Source of the DNA: Rotaria sordida
Lineage: Eukaryota > Rotifera > Eurotatoria > Philodinida > Philodinidae
Length of the DNA stretch: 64,000 nucleotides
Direction of reading: 5' to 3'
Assembly: GCA_905250125.1 (NCBI GenBank)
Contig: CAJNOL010000009.1
Coordinates: 163,909 to 227,908, forward strand
Numbering within the stretch: the stretch's first letter is position 1; every line of letters starts with the position of its first letter. The notes beneath the pieces are model-generated. The model was given only the letters and a program-made list of their open reading frames with translations, did no database searches and was not told where the DNA came from. Shown here piece after piece: positions 22,103 to 33,400 of the stretch. The position numbers and the translations under genes were made by a program.

Positions 22103-24401
22103 GCAATGAGAACTTGATTTTGAACGTGAAAAGCGGAAAGTTCGAGCAACTATTATGCATGCGTCGGAAATTAATGAATTCAAGGAAAGTTTCATTATGA
22201 ATAATTCAAATGTAACCGTTGTTAGAAGTGATCCTTTAATGGATATTAATAATTATAATATTGAATGGTGACTAGATAATATTCAATCTGTTATAAAAAC
22301 AGCAGCATCCATGATTTTAAGTCATTACATAATAGAAGAGTTCACTTTGAACGAAGATCAATGTCACACCTTTCTTATCATCACATCTCAGCTTGAAAGG
22401 GACAGCTTTTTGAAGCAAGCTACGATTGATCAATTCTCTCATAATCTAAGTCAGTATTACTTTTACAGATGACGTTCAGCAACAACTTATTATGTGTATA
22501 CCACATTCGGATGGTACTGGAAAGTCACAATTGATCAGTGCACTTATTTGATACTTTCCGTTGACAAAACAATCTCGCTCCTATTGCTGTTGCCGCTACG
22601 AATACATGTAACATGGTTATACATTCATTTCTTAAAGATTCCATAAAAATATCAATGGGAAAACGAGTATTAATTCCTGGAGACAATTCAATTCAGAATG
22701 AATGGCGTCACATCTGATACATTTTTATTTTATTGAAAAAATTTCTAGCGTTGGCTTTTAACTTTTGACTCGTTTCCACAAAATTTTAATCATTGCCAAA
22801 AATCCAGATCCAAATGTACTTTTCGATGGCATTATTATAGTTTTATTTGGTAATTTTATGCCATATGCACCTATATGCGAAAAAGTTTTATTCACAGATT
22901 TTTTATGCAGTTCGAATTATTTGATGCTGATTCGACATCTCAAGCAAAAACTATCATTAAGTGAACATGAAATTTAATGTCAGGTTGGACGAGTTATTTA
23001 TTCTTCAACTGAATGTTGTTGTTAAACTTACAATGCAGATGCTGTTGAATGAAAAAGAATATGTAGAAGCACTTGATTGAGTGAGACTTGGTGAATGTAC
23101 TATGAAAGATTATGAACTATTTCTTTTATTGATTATCGGTCGACCTGGTGGCATTCACTCATTATCTAATGTTTCATGAAATAATGCTTCAATTCTAGTT
23201 TATTGAAATGAAACTCGTGCTGATCTGAATAACCGTGCAGTATTAAACAAATGTTATGAATTAAATTATCCTTTAATAGCATGTCTAGCTCACGATAGAA
23301 CAAAATCAAGGACTACTGATGAAAATAATTTTCGTCGACTTCATCGTTTTCTTCCTTCTTTGCTTGACAACAAAACTAAATCACTTCCTAGTTGTTCACC
23401 ATTTGTTACCGAAATGACTGTTTTATTAATCGATAATGTTGTTATTGAACTCTATCTTTCAAATGGGACAAAAGGAATATTTCGTCGAATGGTTTATAAA
23501 GAATTGGACAGTACTCTTGCTAACACCAACACTAAATTTCCTAAACATAAAATCTCTTTATTTGGCTATGTATTGTGAAATCAGAGTGGCTAATAATGTT
23601 TTCGTGATTCGAGCTAATGTTTAATAGACGTGAATCAAAAACTTTGTAGTTTCGAGTTGAACTATCTTGTTTTTGACTAGAGAATCGTATCTTCTTTGAA
23701 AGTTTCTCTATTTTCTACTATCTGTTTGCTGACCACAATTGAAATAAAAGTAACGTCTCTTGAATACTTTAAAATCTAAATTTATGAGAGCTTGAACTCT
23801 GATAATTAGCTGGGTATTTTTCCTGAAGTAATTGTTAACATGGATTATTCTTATAATTTTAATTTTTTCCAGTTAAATACAATTTTGATTCGAAAGCTAT
23901 CCTATGGCTTTGCGGAGGAGACAAAAGCAAAAACTAATTAAAAAAATTGATTTTCTTGAACCACAAGTGGTTCGAATATCCCTTGGCGAAAAACTCTTTG
24001 AAGTGAATCTTCAAACTTGATTGCCAGTTTTGCCAACGACTTCAACAAAGCCAAATAGAAATCACGCAAATTCATCGGCTTCAAAAATTACGGTTACAGG
24101 GAAAGCGTTATCTTTTGTGTCGGCTTAAACGATCATCACTCACAAATCACAAGGTTAAACAATGTTAAAAGTTGTTGTTGGTTTGCCACTTCTAGTTGGT
24201 AGAGAAGAAACTACTTCTGGTTACATGGCATGGAGACGTGTCAGATCTCGCAAAGTCATTGCTATTTTACCAGACTTCCCTTTCTCAGTATTACCAGTAA
24301 AACCAAGCAGCACTCAACGAGCCGAACTTCATTTACTGGACAGATCAAACGAAGTGACCTTAGAACGATATCGAATTGGAAACAATAACTTTTCGTTTTG
24401 A
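22103..24401 (+). pseudogene. PIF1-type helicase (transposon-borne), decayed
   Basis: A degenerate reading frame with many stops and shifts. Recognisable pieces in order: EREKRKVRATIMHASEINEF near 22,125; LNEDQCHTFLIITSQLERDS near 22,350; Walker A in PHSDGTGKSQLI near 22,500; a GDNSIQNEWRH piece near 22,680; DGIIIVLFGNFMPYAP near 22,830 (PIF1 GDF-like motif); LNNRAVLNK near 23,235; a PFVTEMTVLLIDN segment near 23,400; and the helicase motif ITHKSQG near 24,140 followed by a stop. Order and motifs match PIF1-like helicases carried by Helitrons and related elements. No Rep/HUH domain was found upstream; instead a DDE transposase lies immediately 5' in the same orientation. The exact junction between the two is unclear. 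Confidence 0.8.
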
Positions 24402-24559
24402 TTTTGAAGAAAACATAAAACTATAGTTGCGATCTTAGACTTTATTGTCAACATACATAAAACAATACTGTCTATGTATCGGTCGTGCGAAGTGAGCCAA
24501 ACATGCTAACCAGAAAATTGTGGTTCACTTCATATAGGGAAAATGGATCAATCGAAATA

Positions 24560-25013
24560 CGAGCCGTTACTTTACCGTCATCCAACCGTTTTCCCAAAAC
24601 AGAACAATAATACTCACAACCCGGAAGTGTCATCCCCAACACAGAACAAACGTACTCATCTACCCGGAAGTGTTATTCCCATAACGGAACAAAGGTACTC
24701 AGTACCCGGAAATTCTATTTCCAAAACAGAACAATGATACTTACAACCGGGAAGTACTATTCCCAAAACAGAACAAAGGTACTCACTACCCGGAAGTGTC
24801 ATTCTCATAACAGAACAAAAGTACTCACTACCCGGAAGTACTATTCCCAAAACTGAACAAAAGTACTCACTACCCGGAAGTGTCATTCCCATAACAGAAC
24901 AAAAGCAATTCCGGGTAGTGAGTGCTTTTGTTCGGTTTTGGAAATAGTACTTCCGGGTTGTAAGTATCATTGTTGTGTTTTGGTAATAGCATTTCCGGGT
25001 AGTGGGTACCTTT
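24560..25013. repeat. ~42-bp minisatellite, inverted halfway
   Basis: Units read (A)CCCGGAAGTGTCATTCCCA, then TAACAGAACAAAAGTACTCA, with alternation of GTGTCATT and GTACTATT variants. Around eight forward units end near 24,905, where the orientation flips (AATTCCGGGTAGTGAG, TTTTGTTC). The reverse series resumes after the hAT insert at 27,351-27,490. Confidence 0.85.
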
Positions 25014-27350
25014 CATGGGCGGCGGAGCGGTCTTGGTCTAGGGTAGGCTCAACTTTTAAGCCAAGCCAGCACCGAGAGTCAATTGAGAGACTTTTTTTTC
25101 GCTTATAATGGTAAGTGCTACAGATCCTCTTGCGAGGTTTAAATTCCGTAGAATTTGATAACTAAAGGATGGTTCGAAAGTTTCGACTCCTCTCTATAAA
25201 TCGATAATATCCACAACAAACTTATACAAAGTTATTGATCAAATTGTGTTATTTTGTAGAGGAAGATGAGAGTTATCATTTGAAAAAAATATTTCGAAGT
25301 ACATAAATCTATTATAATGTTATGATCATTTTAGCAGCTTTGAGCTGGCATCTCACTCCACCTCCTTTTCCTCCTTTTCTGTTCTTTTAAAATTCCTCTT
25401 TTTAGCCTCTTTTTTTCGAAAAAATCCACTTTTTCCTCTTTTCTCACGAAGAAGCAGATCGTTGACAAAAATATTCATGAATATTTTGATTATTGCTACC
25501 GTATCACACCAAAATATCACATAACAAACTGATGTGCTGATCAGTCAAGTTGCATAGCTAAGGAAGCTAAAGTATATGATTTTAGTGATCAATTTCAGCG
25601 ATATTATATATCCATAATCGCAACCCAATTTTTGTGGTTCTCTAGCGGAAGCAAAAGCACTCAATTATGTTTCCAATATGAAATTGTCATTCTCTCACGA
25701 TCTTAACATGTTTTTCTGGTTAAGATCGACATGTATAATTATAATCTCGAGCTCACTTTTCTTGACCATTTTTTTCGGCTCCAGAGAAGCTTGTGATATG
25801 AATCTAACAATAGATAGGTAACTCGTAGCGTGGCGCATGCTTCAAAGCAAAGAGTTCCTAGGATGACTAGATTCAGTCTAGAATTCTGTCAGATTCAATG
25901 GGAGTTGTTCAGCAAGATAGCTTCCGATAGTATGATGACATAAGATGAAGATTTCTGCTTATCAGAAAATCAAATAATCCCTCTTCCTCTTCTTCCGAGT
26001 TTCTTCGTATACAATCACATTTTGGAGGTTCGTATATCTCCAAACCGTACACGGAGAAATGTAATCGTATACGAAAAAATACAAAGTAAAACGAAAAGTG
26101 TAGACGAGCTTTGTTTGTCTATAAACGATCATATTTTTGCGCATGCGATCATGGATTTATACGATCACATTACTGGGCGATATGAAACGCCGTATTTCTC
26201 CAATTACGAGCGTGTTTGCTTGACATGGGTTAATATTGACAACGGTTTGATGATACTTGGAAGAAATCGGATATGATGAAATGCAACAGCAACAAACAGG
26301 GGCATCCGGTAACCAAAAAGTAAGAGATCATACAATCTACTCAATACAAGTAAGTCGTTTTATACAGAACCCAAGAAGATGATCATATGTCACTGCGAAA
26401 AATTAAGCGTTTTCGATAGCACGCGGTCAAATGATTCCCACAAACCTGCTGTCTGGACACAGTTGCAACCAATGTATTAATTTATGTTGAGAAACGGAAA
26501 AGTGAAACTGACTTGCGAAAAATGGTCAAAATCACGGAAGAATTGCCGAAAACTGAAAAAGCGCAAGAAAAACTTTCTCACATGCGTAGCCATCCGAAAA
26601 AAAGGAACAAAACGCAAAAAGGACATTTAATGAATTTTGATTGTTTCTATTTCTATATACCTACTTAGTTAGACAGTAATATTATACTCAGATACTATGT
26701 AGATAGAATATTTAGAATATTTTTCTAATGTTTTCCGGTTTTCTAATAGATAAATAAGCAGCTGCACAAAAATCTCCGAACAATTTGGAAGTTTCGTTTT
26801 TGTTTTTCTCTTTCAAGTCATATTCAACCTATACTGATAACGTACGAGTTTTGTCGGATCTATAGTACTATAGTGCCAGTGAGTTTTAGTTTTCTTCGAA
26901 AGGAAACTGTACGCCTCTTTTTCTATTAAAAAGTCTCTTTTTTTCAAGAATGCTGGGCATCTTTTTTTCTCTTTTTTTTTGCAAAGTGTTGATGAGATGC
27001 CAGATCTATTTCCAAATATTTTTTCAGATGATAACTCATATCTTTCTCTAAAAGATGACGTAATTTGATCAATAACTTCATATTAGTTTGTTGTAGATAC
27101 TATCGATTTATAGAGAGTGGTCGAAACTTTTGAACCACCCTTTAGAGAATTTTAACATTAAACAGAGCCTATCTAAGCCTCTTTTATCTCCTCAATCTAA
27201 GACGATTCGAGCCTACTCAAGCTTTTTTATATGTTTAATTTAGGATAACTCGAGCCTACCCAAGCGTTTATCTGTTCCAGTTTGAGTCTACCCGAATCCA
27301 ATCTAGGGTAGGCTCGAGCCTACCCAGGCCTCGTGGCTCCGCCGCCTATG
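25014..27350. mobile_element. hAT-like element, probably non-autonomous, 8-bp TSD
   Basis: Exact 8-bp duplication GTACCTTT at 25,006-25,013 and 27,351-27,358. Terminal inverted repeats are CATGGGCGGCGGAGC on the left and CATAGGCGGCGGAGC on the right (reverse-complemented). Subterminal inverted arms (about 25,150-25,320 and 26,995-27,150) share landmarks such as ATAAATCGATA, GTTATTGATCAAAT and ATGATAACTCAT. Pyrimidine-rich blocks at 25,360-25,450 and 26,910-26,985 mirror each other. The interior (25,450-26,900) has only short open frames and I saw no transposase or BED finger. An 8-bp duplication with CA..G ends is the hAT hallmark. Confidence 0.85.
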
Positions 27351-27568
27351 GTACCTTTGTTCTGTTATGGGAATGATACTCCAGGGTAGCGATTACTTTT
27401 GTTCTGTTTTGGGAATAGCACTTCTGAGTTGTGAGTAGTATTGTTCTGTTGTGGGAAAGACACTTCCGGTGCTAGAGTACTATATATTTATAGTGGGTAT
27501 AGTATGGACTAATGGGCTTCACTTTGGCTCACGCCAACTTTGGTGCACTTCATACGACCCTATGTTTC

Positions 27569-30500
27569 CATTCTGCAAATTATGTTCGTGCATATTAAAC
27601 GCATGAGATATTTTAGACTATACAAGAAAGTCTTATCAACGTTACAATACTAGCATCAATAAATATGTTTTGCATACAAAATAATTCCAAACTATATACG
27701 TGTATATCCTATTTTTGGAAAGTACGCCAGTATCCAATATAAGATAAAAATATCAAAGCCAATTATGTTATAAACAAAGTACCCAATATATATTGTAGAC
27801 TATTGAATAATTGTAAACACTCTCATAACCTTCTGAATTCAACATAAGTAAAAAAAAACAAAAAAGGCAAAAAAAGATTCTATATTGAGTCCTTGAATTC
27901 TCACTTTCCAATAGGTCGAGAGCTCGACGTTAGGTCACTTCAGTGTTCAGTTTACAATCATAGGAACGATTCTCTTCGAAGAGGATCGAAATTCGATCAA
28001 AATAAAAAGGATTTTGTCCAATAGATGTTCCATTTTCGAGTCGTCAATACCTATCGAATATAATTTTGATTTTTTCCATTAATATTGGATTATATACATC
28101 CAGTAAATAGATGACATACAATGTTTTAAGTAGTTCATTTGAGTCATTTGTTGACGCTCCATATTTTGGTACATGACATGAATAAATATTCTGACTTGTA
28201 GAAGTATAATGTATAGTGTAGATGTTTATAGAGTAATGGATCACGATTTTCTTGATAGTAAATGGATAGTACTGAAACGCTGATCAAAGTTAACTTTTCT
28301 ATAAAACATCCAAATGAACTAAACATTTAGGTTTGGTTGTTTTAGATAATGACCTTTCGAATGAGTATTAAAAATTCAAAAAATCAAATTTTGACGACTG
28401 TTTCATACAATCAGATTGTTCTCGACGTTCCCACAAAAACTCTCTTAAGTACTTCCTACATTCACTCAAAATTTTATAGCTGTCATTGTAAAACGGTGAA
28501 AGAAGGAAAAGTAAAAAAAGAAAAGCGAATATATACAAGAAGCAGTTAGTATTGTCTTTGTTTTAAAGGATATGGCGAAGAAAAAACAGTGGGGTCGTAA
28601 AAATTTCTTTTCCTTCTACGGTTTTTTTCCAATTAAAAGAACAATTTTTGCTGGAAAAAATGAAAATGTCTTTAAGTGAGTGAAGGAAGCGGGCTATTCC
28701 CTCTGCACCTCTCCGTTACCGTCATATTCTTGTTTGTTTGTCATTTTCTCATTCATATTAGTTTTGTTTTAAGTCACTCTTCTTCTTTTTTTTGCACAGC
28801 ATTTATTTTTGACTTGAAATTTTCGACAAAGTGTACAATTCTCTACTCAAATATTTTCGTAGTCGTTGTTTTTTCGATAAAATCAATCATTATTTATAGC
28901 TAGTTTCTTGTTAATCTATCAACAGAACAGAAAAAGGTCTCCCCATGTTATTAAAAAGTACTTTATATAACGCGTAACGTACAAACAAGGTAGTGGTCTA
29001 GTACTATCTTATTCAAGATTTTTTTTAGGAGGTTTCTAACAAAATCATTTGTACGCAAAAAAAGTAGAAAATCCACCATTTTGGAAAACACTCTCTTGGT
29101 CAAAAAAGCCATTGTTTCCACACGCCGTGAAGCAGTACAAAACGAAACAAAAAAATTGTTCTGCATTCGATCAATATTTTTTCAATTTTTTGACTGTTCC
29201 CATTCATATTTCTTTTTATATCTTCTATTAATTGGAAGTATCTGCAAACATAATTGATACCATATGGTAAATAACATGAATTGTAACCTTAATTCTTAAG
29301 TGTATTGATATGAAATAGAATTTAATCAGAAAATAAGGTTCCTATTGATATACATTTTGAGCGCTTTTTTTCACCCATCTAGAAAATAGTCGTCTTTTCA
29401 TTTTTTGTTCGAATGTGAGCTTTGTTGCAGTTCTTATGAACTTTTTATTTCATCCGATATTATTTTTCATTACATACAGCATTCTATGGATTTCAAATGA
29501 AAATAGTCGACATTCAAATGATGAAACAGATATAAAAATTGTTTTTTTTCGAATTTCATTAATTGAAAATTAAAAAGAACATTGTTATCATTTTAATTCT
29601 TTTTTTTTTTTGATAAAAAATCATATTCATAGCATTTACTTAATTGAAATAAATTCATTTTTATGACTATTTGATCATATGAAATGTCATTTGTTTTCAT
29701 GTATTTGATATAAAAATCATCAGATTTTTTTCTACTTCCATGGAATATGTCTTCTTGAAATTAAAAATTGTTTAATGAATTAATAAGTCGATTTCTTTAC
29801 TTTCTCTTATCAGATATGTTATTTTACTATTCTACTTACATTTTGTGTATGAATTTAAGTTTCTTGGCTAAGAATTCACACTGAACAATAGAATCAATTA
29901 TGTTGAACATTTTTTTATTCACATATTAAGAGTTACTGTTGACACAAAGTTCGATAAGAGCCTTCAACTTTGATGACTACAATCAGTTTAACGCTGCAAG
30001 AGTATTACATATTTTTGTGCCACTTTCTTTTATAATCAATAGACTTCTATTCTTGTACAGCATAATATTCTCTATATTTTTTTTATCTGATAGTGATACT
30101 TTAGAAAACCTGCTAAAACCTTGGACAAGACAGAAAAAAACGTGCCTTATTCTTTACGCACCACTTGCTAGATGTATCTTCGTTTTGCATGGTTAAAAAC
30201 ATTTTTTTTTGTTCTTCTTCTGTGACTTGTTTTCTGATCAAGATGCTGCCTATAAAAAGCATAGTGAGTAACTCATTTGAATAATAATAATATGCTCTTG
30301 ACTGACACATATAGACATCCAATGTTTTCAATAAAAAGTCCTATATTTGATGAAGGGAGTAAAAATGAAATATTTAGTTGTTGAGGAACGATGCTTACTG
30401 AGCGACAAATCAGTATATTCATTGATTCATTTCTTTATTCATTCGATTTTATTTGAAATCATCTGAATACATATTTTCTTTATTATTGACTCCCTGTTTA

Positions 30501-31055
30501 TTAACAGTAATGACTATCTTAGCGTTTTATACTCTTCAGTCACAAGTAAAATTAATAGACAAAAAAATAAAGAAAAGGAAAGTATCATTTATTTCTTTAG
30601 GTAAGGAAAAGTATTTTAAAATTCTTTTACGTTGACAATTGTGTGTTTAAATAGTATCATATTTTTTTTTTCTATCCACATTTCATGCATCTTCGTTTTC
30701 AATATTGATGGGGCCTACGTCAGAATATTTTTTACGTCTTTTTTTCGTTATCTATCACGGTCAACATGTAATGATAATAATGGTATATAAAATATGACAA
30801 GTGTATATTCTCATATAGACTCTCGATAACGTAAAAAAAAAAAATTTTAGAGAAAAATTACTTTTTTTAATTACACAATTCAAACTATTATTCTAGTAGT
30901 TTGTTTTAAGAAACAAAAAGGGAAAAAAAAGAAAAAAAAGAGAAATATGAAAAAAGACTCATTATAAAGAGTCGTTTGTTGGACTACTCTGAATCGTATG
31001 AGTAATCAATAAAAGGTCTTTCTCATTTTTAAATAGCAGTCAACAAAAGAAAAAA
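27569..31055. other. 3.5-kb intergenic DNA, no gene seen
   Basis: Only short open frames (60-85 codons) without codon bias or recognisable motifs. AT-rich, with T and A homopolymer tracts. The last 100 bp include the 5' region of the phosphatidyltransferase gene. Confidence 0.45.
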
Positions 31056-32023
31056 ATGACAAGTTTTAATAGTAAGTTTTCTTCTTTGTTTTCTAATATT
31101 AACAATCAGGTTTCAAATTTCACATTTAGTAACTAATATCAACGCTAATGGATGGTTAGTTTTATTCAATGCACCTAACACATTATGTTGGATTCGTATT
31201 GTACTTATGTTTGTCAGTATTCAACGTTTTGGGTATGAAAAGATTTTTAGAAAAGAAACCCATTTTCACTTTTGAAAGCAACAAAAAAAAGAATGTATTC
31301 TACAAAGAAAATAAAAAATATCTTTACATGCTTTGAAGTCGATCTATTCGGCTAGGATAAATATTCTAATCATCAAACATTTATTTTGAAAACTGTTTTA
31401 TTGATATTAAAAAGAAAAAAAAATTTTTTTTGCTTTTATTTAGTCAACGTAATTATTTATTATTTATTATTTATCATACAGTATCCGGTTTTCTTGATTC
31501 ACTTGATGGTATATTAGCACGTAATTTAAATCAAATATCACTAGTTGGTAGATATTTTGAATTAATATTAGATTCATATGCACATTTTATAATGTATGCA
31601 TGTGTTGGATTACTTTATCCATCATATATAGTTTATTTTTATATTGAAATTGCACTTGAATTATGGAGTATAATGCTTGATTATCATATAAACAGATTAC
31701 CAAAATCTGATCTATCATGGTTACATAAAACAACATTTTTATCAACAACATGTTCAGTATCAATTTATCATCATCCAAATCTTCGTTTATTGAATTGGTA
31801 TGGACCAGATATATTTCATACATTATTAGTTCTACGTTATATTCTAATTAATGATAGCAATAAAAAATTGATTCGATATATTCAACGTTATATTACACTA
31901 AATAAAATTTATTTACTTATTAAAATTACACTTCTTTTTACTGGATTTTTTTCTATATTACGTACAAGTGTAACGTCTTGTTTTCTGCTTGATAAATTAT
32001 ATAGAATGGCTCGAGTAAAATAG
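31056..32023 (+). CDS. CDIPT: CDP-alcohol phosphatidyltransferase, PI synthase (CDIPT)-like, atypical active site
   Basis: Family members transfer a phosphatidyl group from CDP-diacylglycerol to an alcohol (myo-inositol for PI synthase) in ER membranes. Three exons (31,056-31,071, 31,130-31,232, 31,444-32,023) give 232 residues, close to the ~215 of animal PI synthases. An N-terminal LFNAPNTLCWIRIVLMF segment matches the PNxIGYxRI start of the family. The signature D-x2-D-G-x2-A-R-x8-G-x3-D-x3-D reads DSLDGILAR, eight residues, then GRYFELILD: the third Asp is Glu (GAA codon). Several hydrophobic spans follow. Helices after the motif and the C-terminus (MARVK) are PI-synthase-like but diverged. 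A 3' splice site at 31,035-31,036 precedes the ATG. It could be a diverged paralogue with altered or lost activity. Confidence 0.85.
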
Positions 32024-32808
32024 ATTAAAGTAATAAAATATCAGTTTTCCTTTTCTTCAAAATATTTCCGAACTTTGACGTGACATTCTACAATTTAGTT
32101 AATTATTTCGTTTACTTCTACCATGTCTTATTATAATTTTTCAACATATGAATGACAATTATTTGGATGATATCAAATAGAATTCAATACATAAGACATT
32201 TTTCAAAAACATTGGTACAAATAAACAACTACATTGAAAAAAAAAATTTTCCTATTTGTTTTTACAAATGATAAAATATATTCAGTGCATTATCTTATTA
32301 TTATGAGTGATATTTCAAATAAATACATTTGAAAAAATGCTTTTTCTATTTCTTCATGATGATGTGTTATTATTTATTTGATAAAACGGAGCTGATGATA
32401 AGAACTATTTCACAGACTCAAGTATTTATTCATGTGTAAGATAGAAGTTCTTTTATGTAAACGCATGATCTATCTATTTCATGCAGTTCCATCGTTATTT
32501 CAGATAATTTCTAAAAACGAACGATATCTATCGACCCCTATCTTCCAAAAAAGTAATGTTTTGTTCGTTTGCCTATTAAATACCTTATCAAAATAATGCC
32601 TGTTTTCCCTACTCCTCTCGATGCTGTCACTATTTAATGCTTTGTCAGCGACAAACAGCAAATAAAAATAAAAAGTTAGTTGAAGTACAATCTCTTTTAT
32701 TTATATAAATACAACCTTGCATTTCATTTTAACCACTGATAAGAATACTGATGACGCATAAGATACAATACAGAATGATGTCCTTTTGGCAATTTCTATT
32801 CATCATTG
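32024..32808. other. Intergenic, no gene seen
   Basis: AT-rich sequence between the phosphatidyltransferase stop and the assembly gap. AATAAA-type signals are near 32,030 and 32,320. No coding-like frame and no continuation of the minus-strand CCR4 nuclease exons. Confidence 0.45.
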
Positions 32809-32908
32809 NNNNNNNNNNNNNNNNNNNNNNNNNNNNNNNNNNNNNNNNNNNNNNNNNNNNNNNNNNNNNNNNNNNNNNNNNNNNNNNNNNNNNNNNNNNN
32901 NNNNNNNN
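32809..32908. other. Assembly gap (100 N)
   Basis: Exactly 100 N, the usual placeholder for a gap of unknown size. A G12-13 run at about 33,027-33,039, otherwise absent from this AT-rich window, lies 120 bp beyond the gap and may mark the sequencing difficulty or a misassembled edge. Confidence 0.99.
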
Positions 32909-33400
32909 TAACTTTCTTATACTTCATGCAATCGGGATGCGGATGGTGTCACTGATCAACATTCGTTGAGAACTATGTTCACACTAGTTTTCAGCTCTAC
33001 AGCTCATATTGTGACTGAGATCCAAAGGGGGGGGGGGGGAATACTTTTGTCGGGTACTGTATTTTTATGATATTAAATACAATAAACATTGCGAAAACGT
33101 AATGTTCTACAATTGGAGCAATTCTATAGTAGTTCTTATGTTACATATAAAATGTAATAAATAAAATAAGCACAATATAGGCATCTGGTTATTTTCAATA
33201 ACGTTCTCATAGAATTTGATTATATTAAAAATATAACATTTACTTGATTAAATGAGTGCTTCGTCTATGATAAACAGAGAATATTTGAAAAAAATATTAA
33301 TACTTTCATACTATAGGTAAAGTTCGTTTTTGTACTCAAATTTATTTATGATTTCAAGATTCTTTAAAACAAATGTATTTTTCAAAAACAAAAATCTAAC

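Larger units (their letters stand above)
24481..27559. mobile_element. Foldback element with minisatellite arms, 9-bp TSD
   Basis: The left end starts GGTCGTGCGAAGTGAGCC. The right end, reverse-complemented, reads GGTCGTATGAAGTGCACC. Flanks form a near-perfect 9-bp duplication, CTATGTATC (24,472-24,480) and CTATGTTTC (27,560-27,568). The arms consist of an approximately 42-bp minisatellite in opposite orientations (24,560-24,905 forward; 24,906-25,013 and 27,351-27,490 reverse). The right arm is interrupted by a hAT-like insert (25,014-27,350). Without the insert the element is about 745 bp, non-coding. The 9-bp duplication fits a MULE-type mechanism. Confidence 0.8.

Noticed and set aside
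25014-27350. hAT transposase gene inside the hAT-like element
   Set aside because: Scanned the interior for a BED finger and the C-terminal dimerisation motif; only short frames, none convincing.
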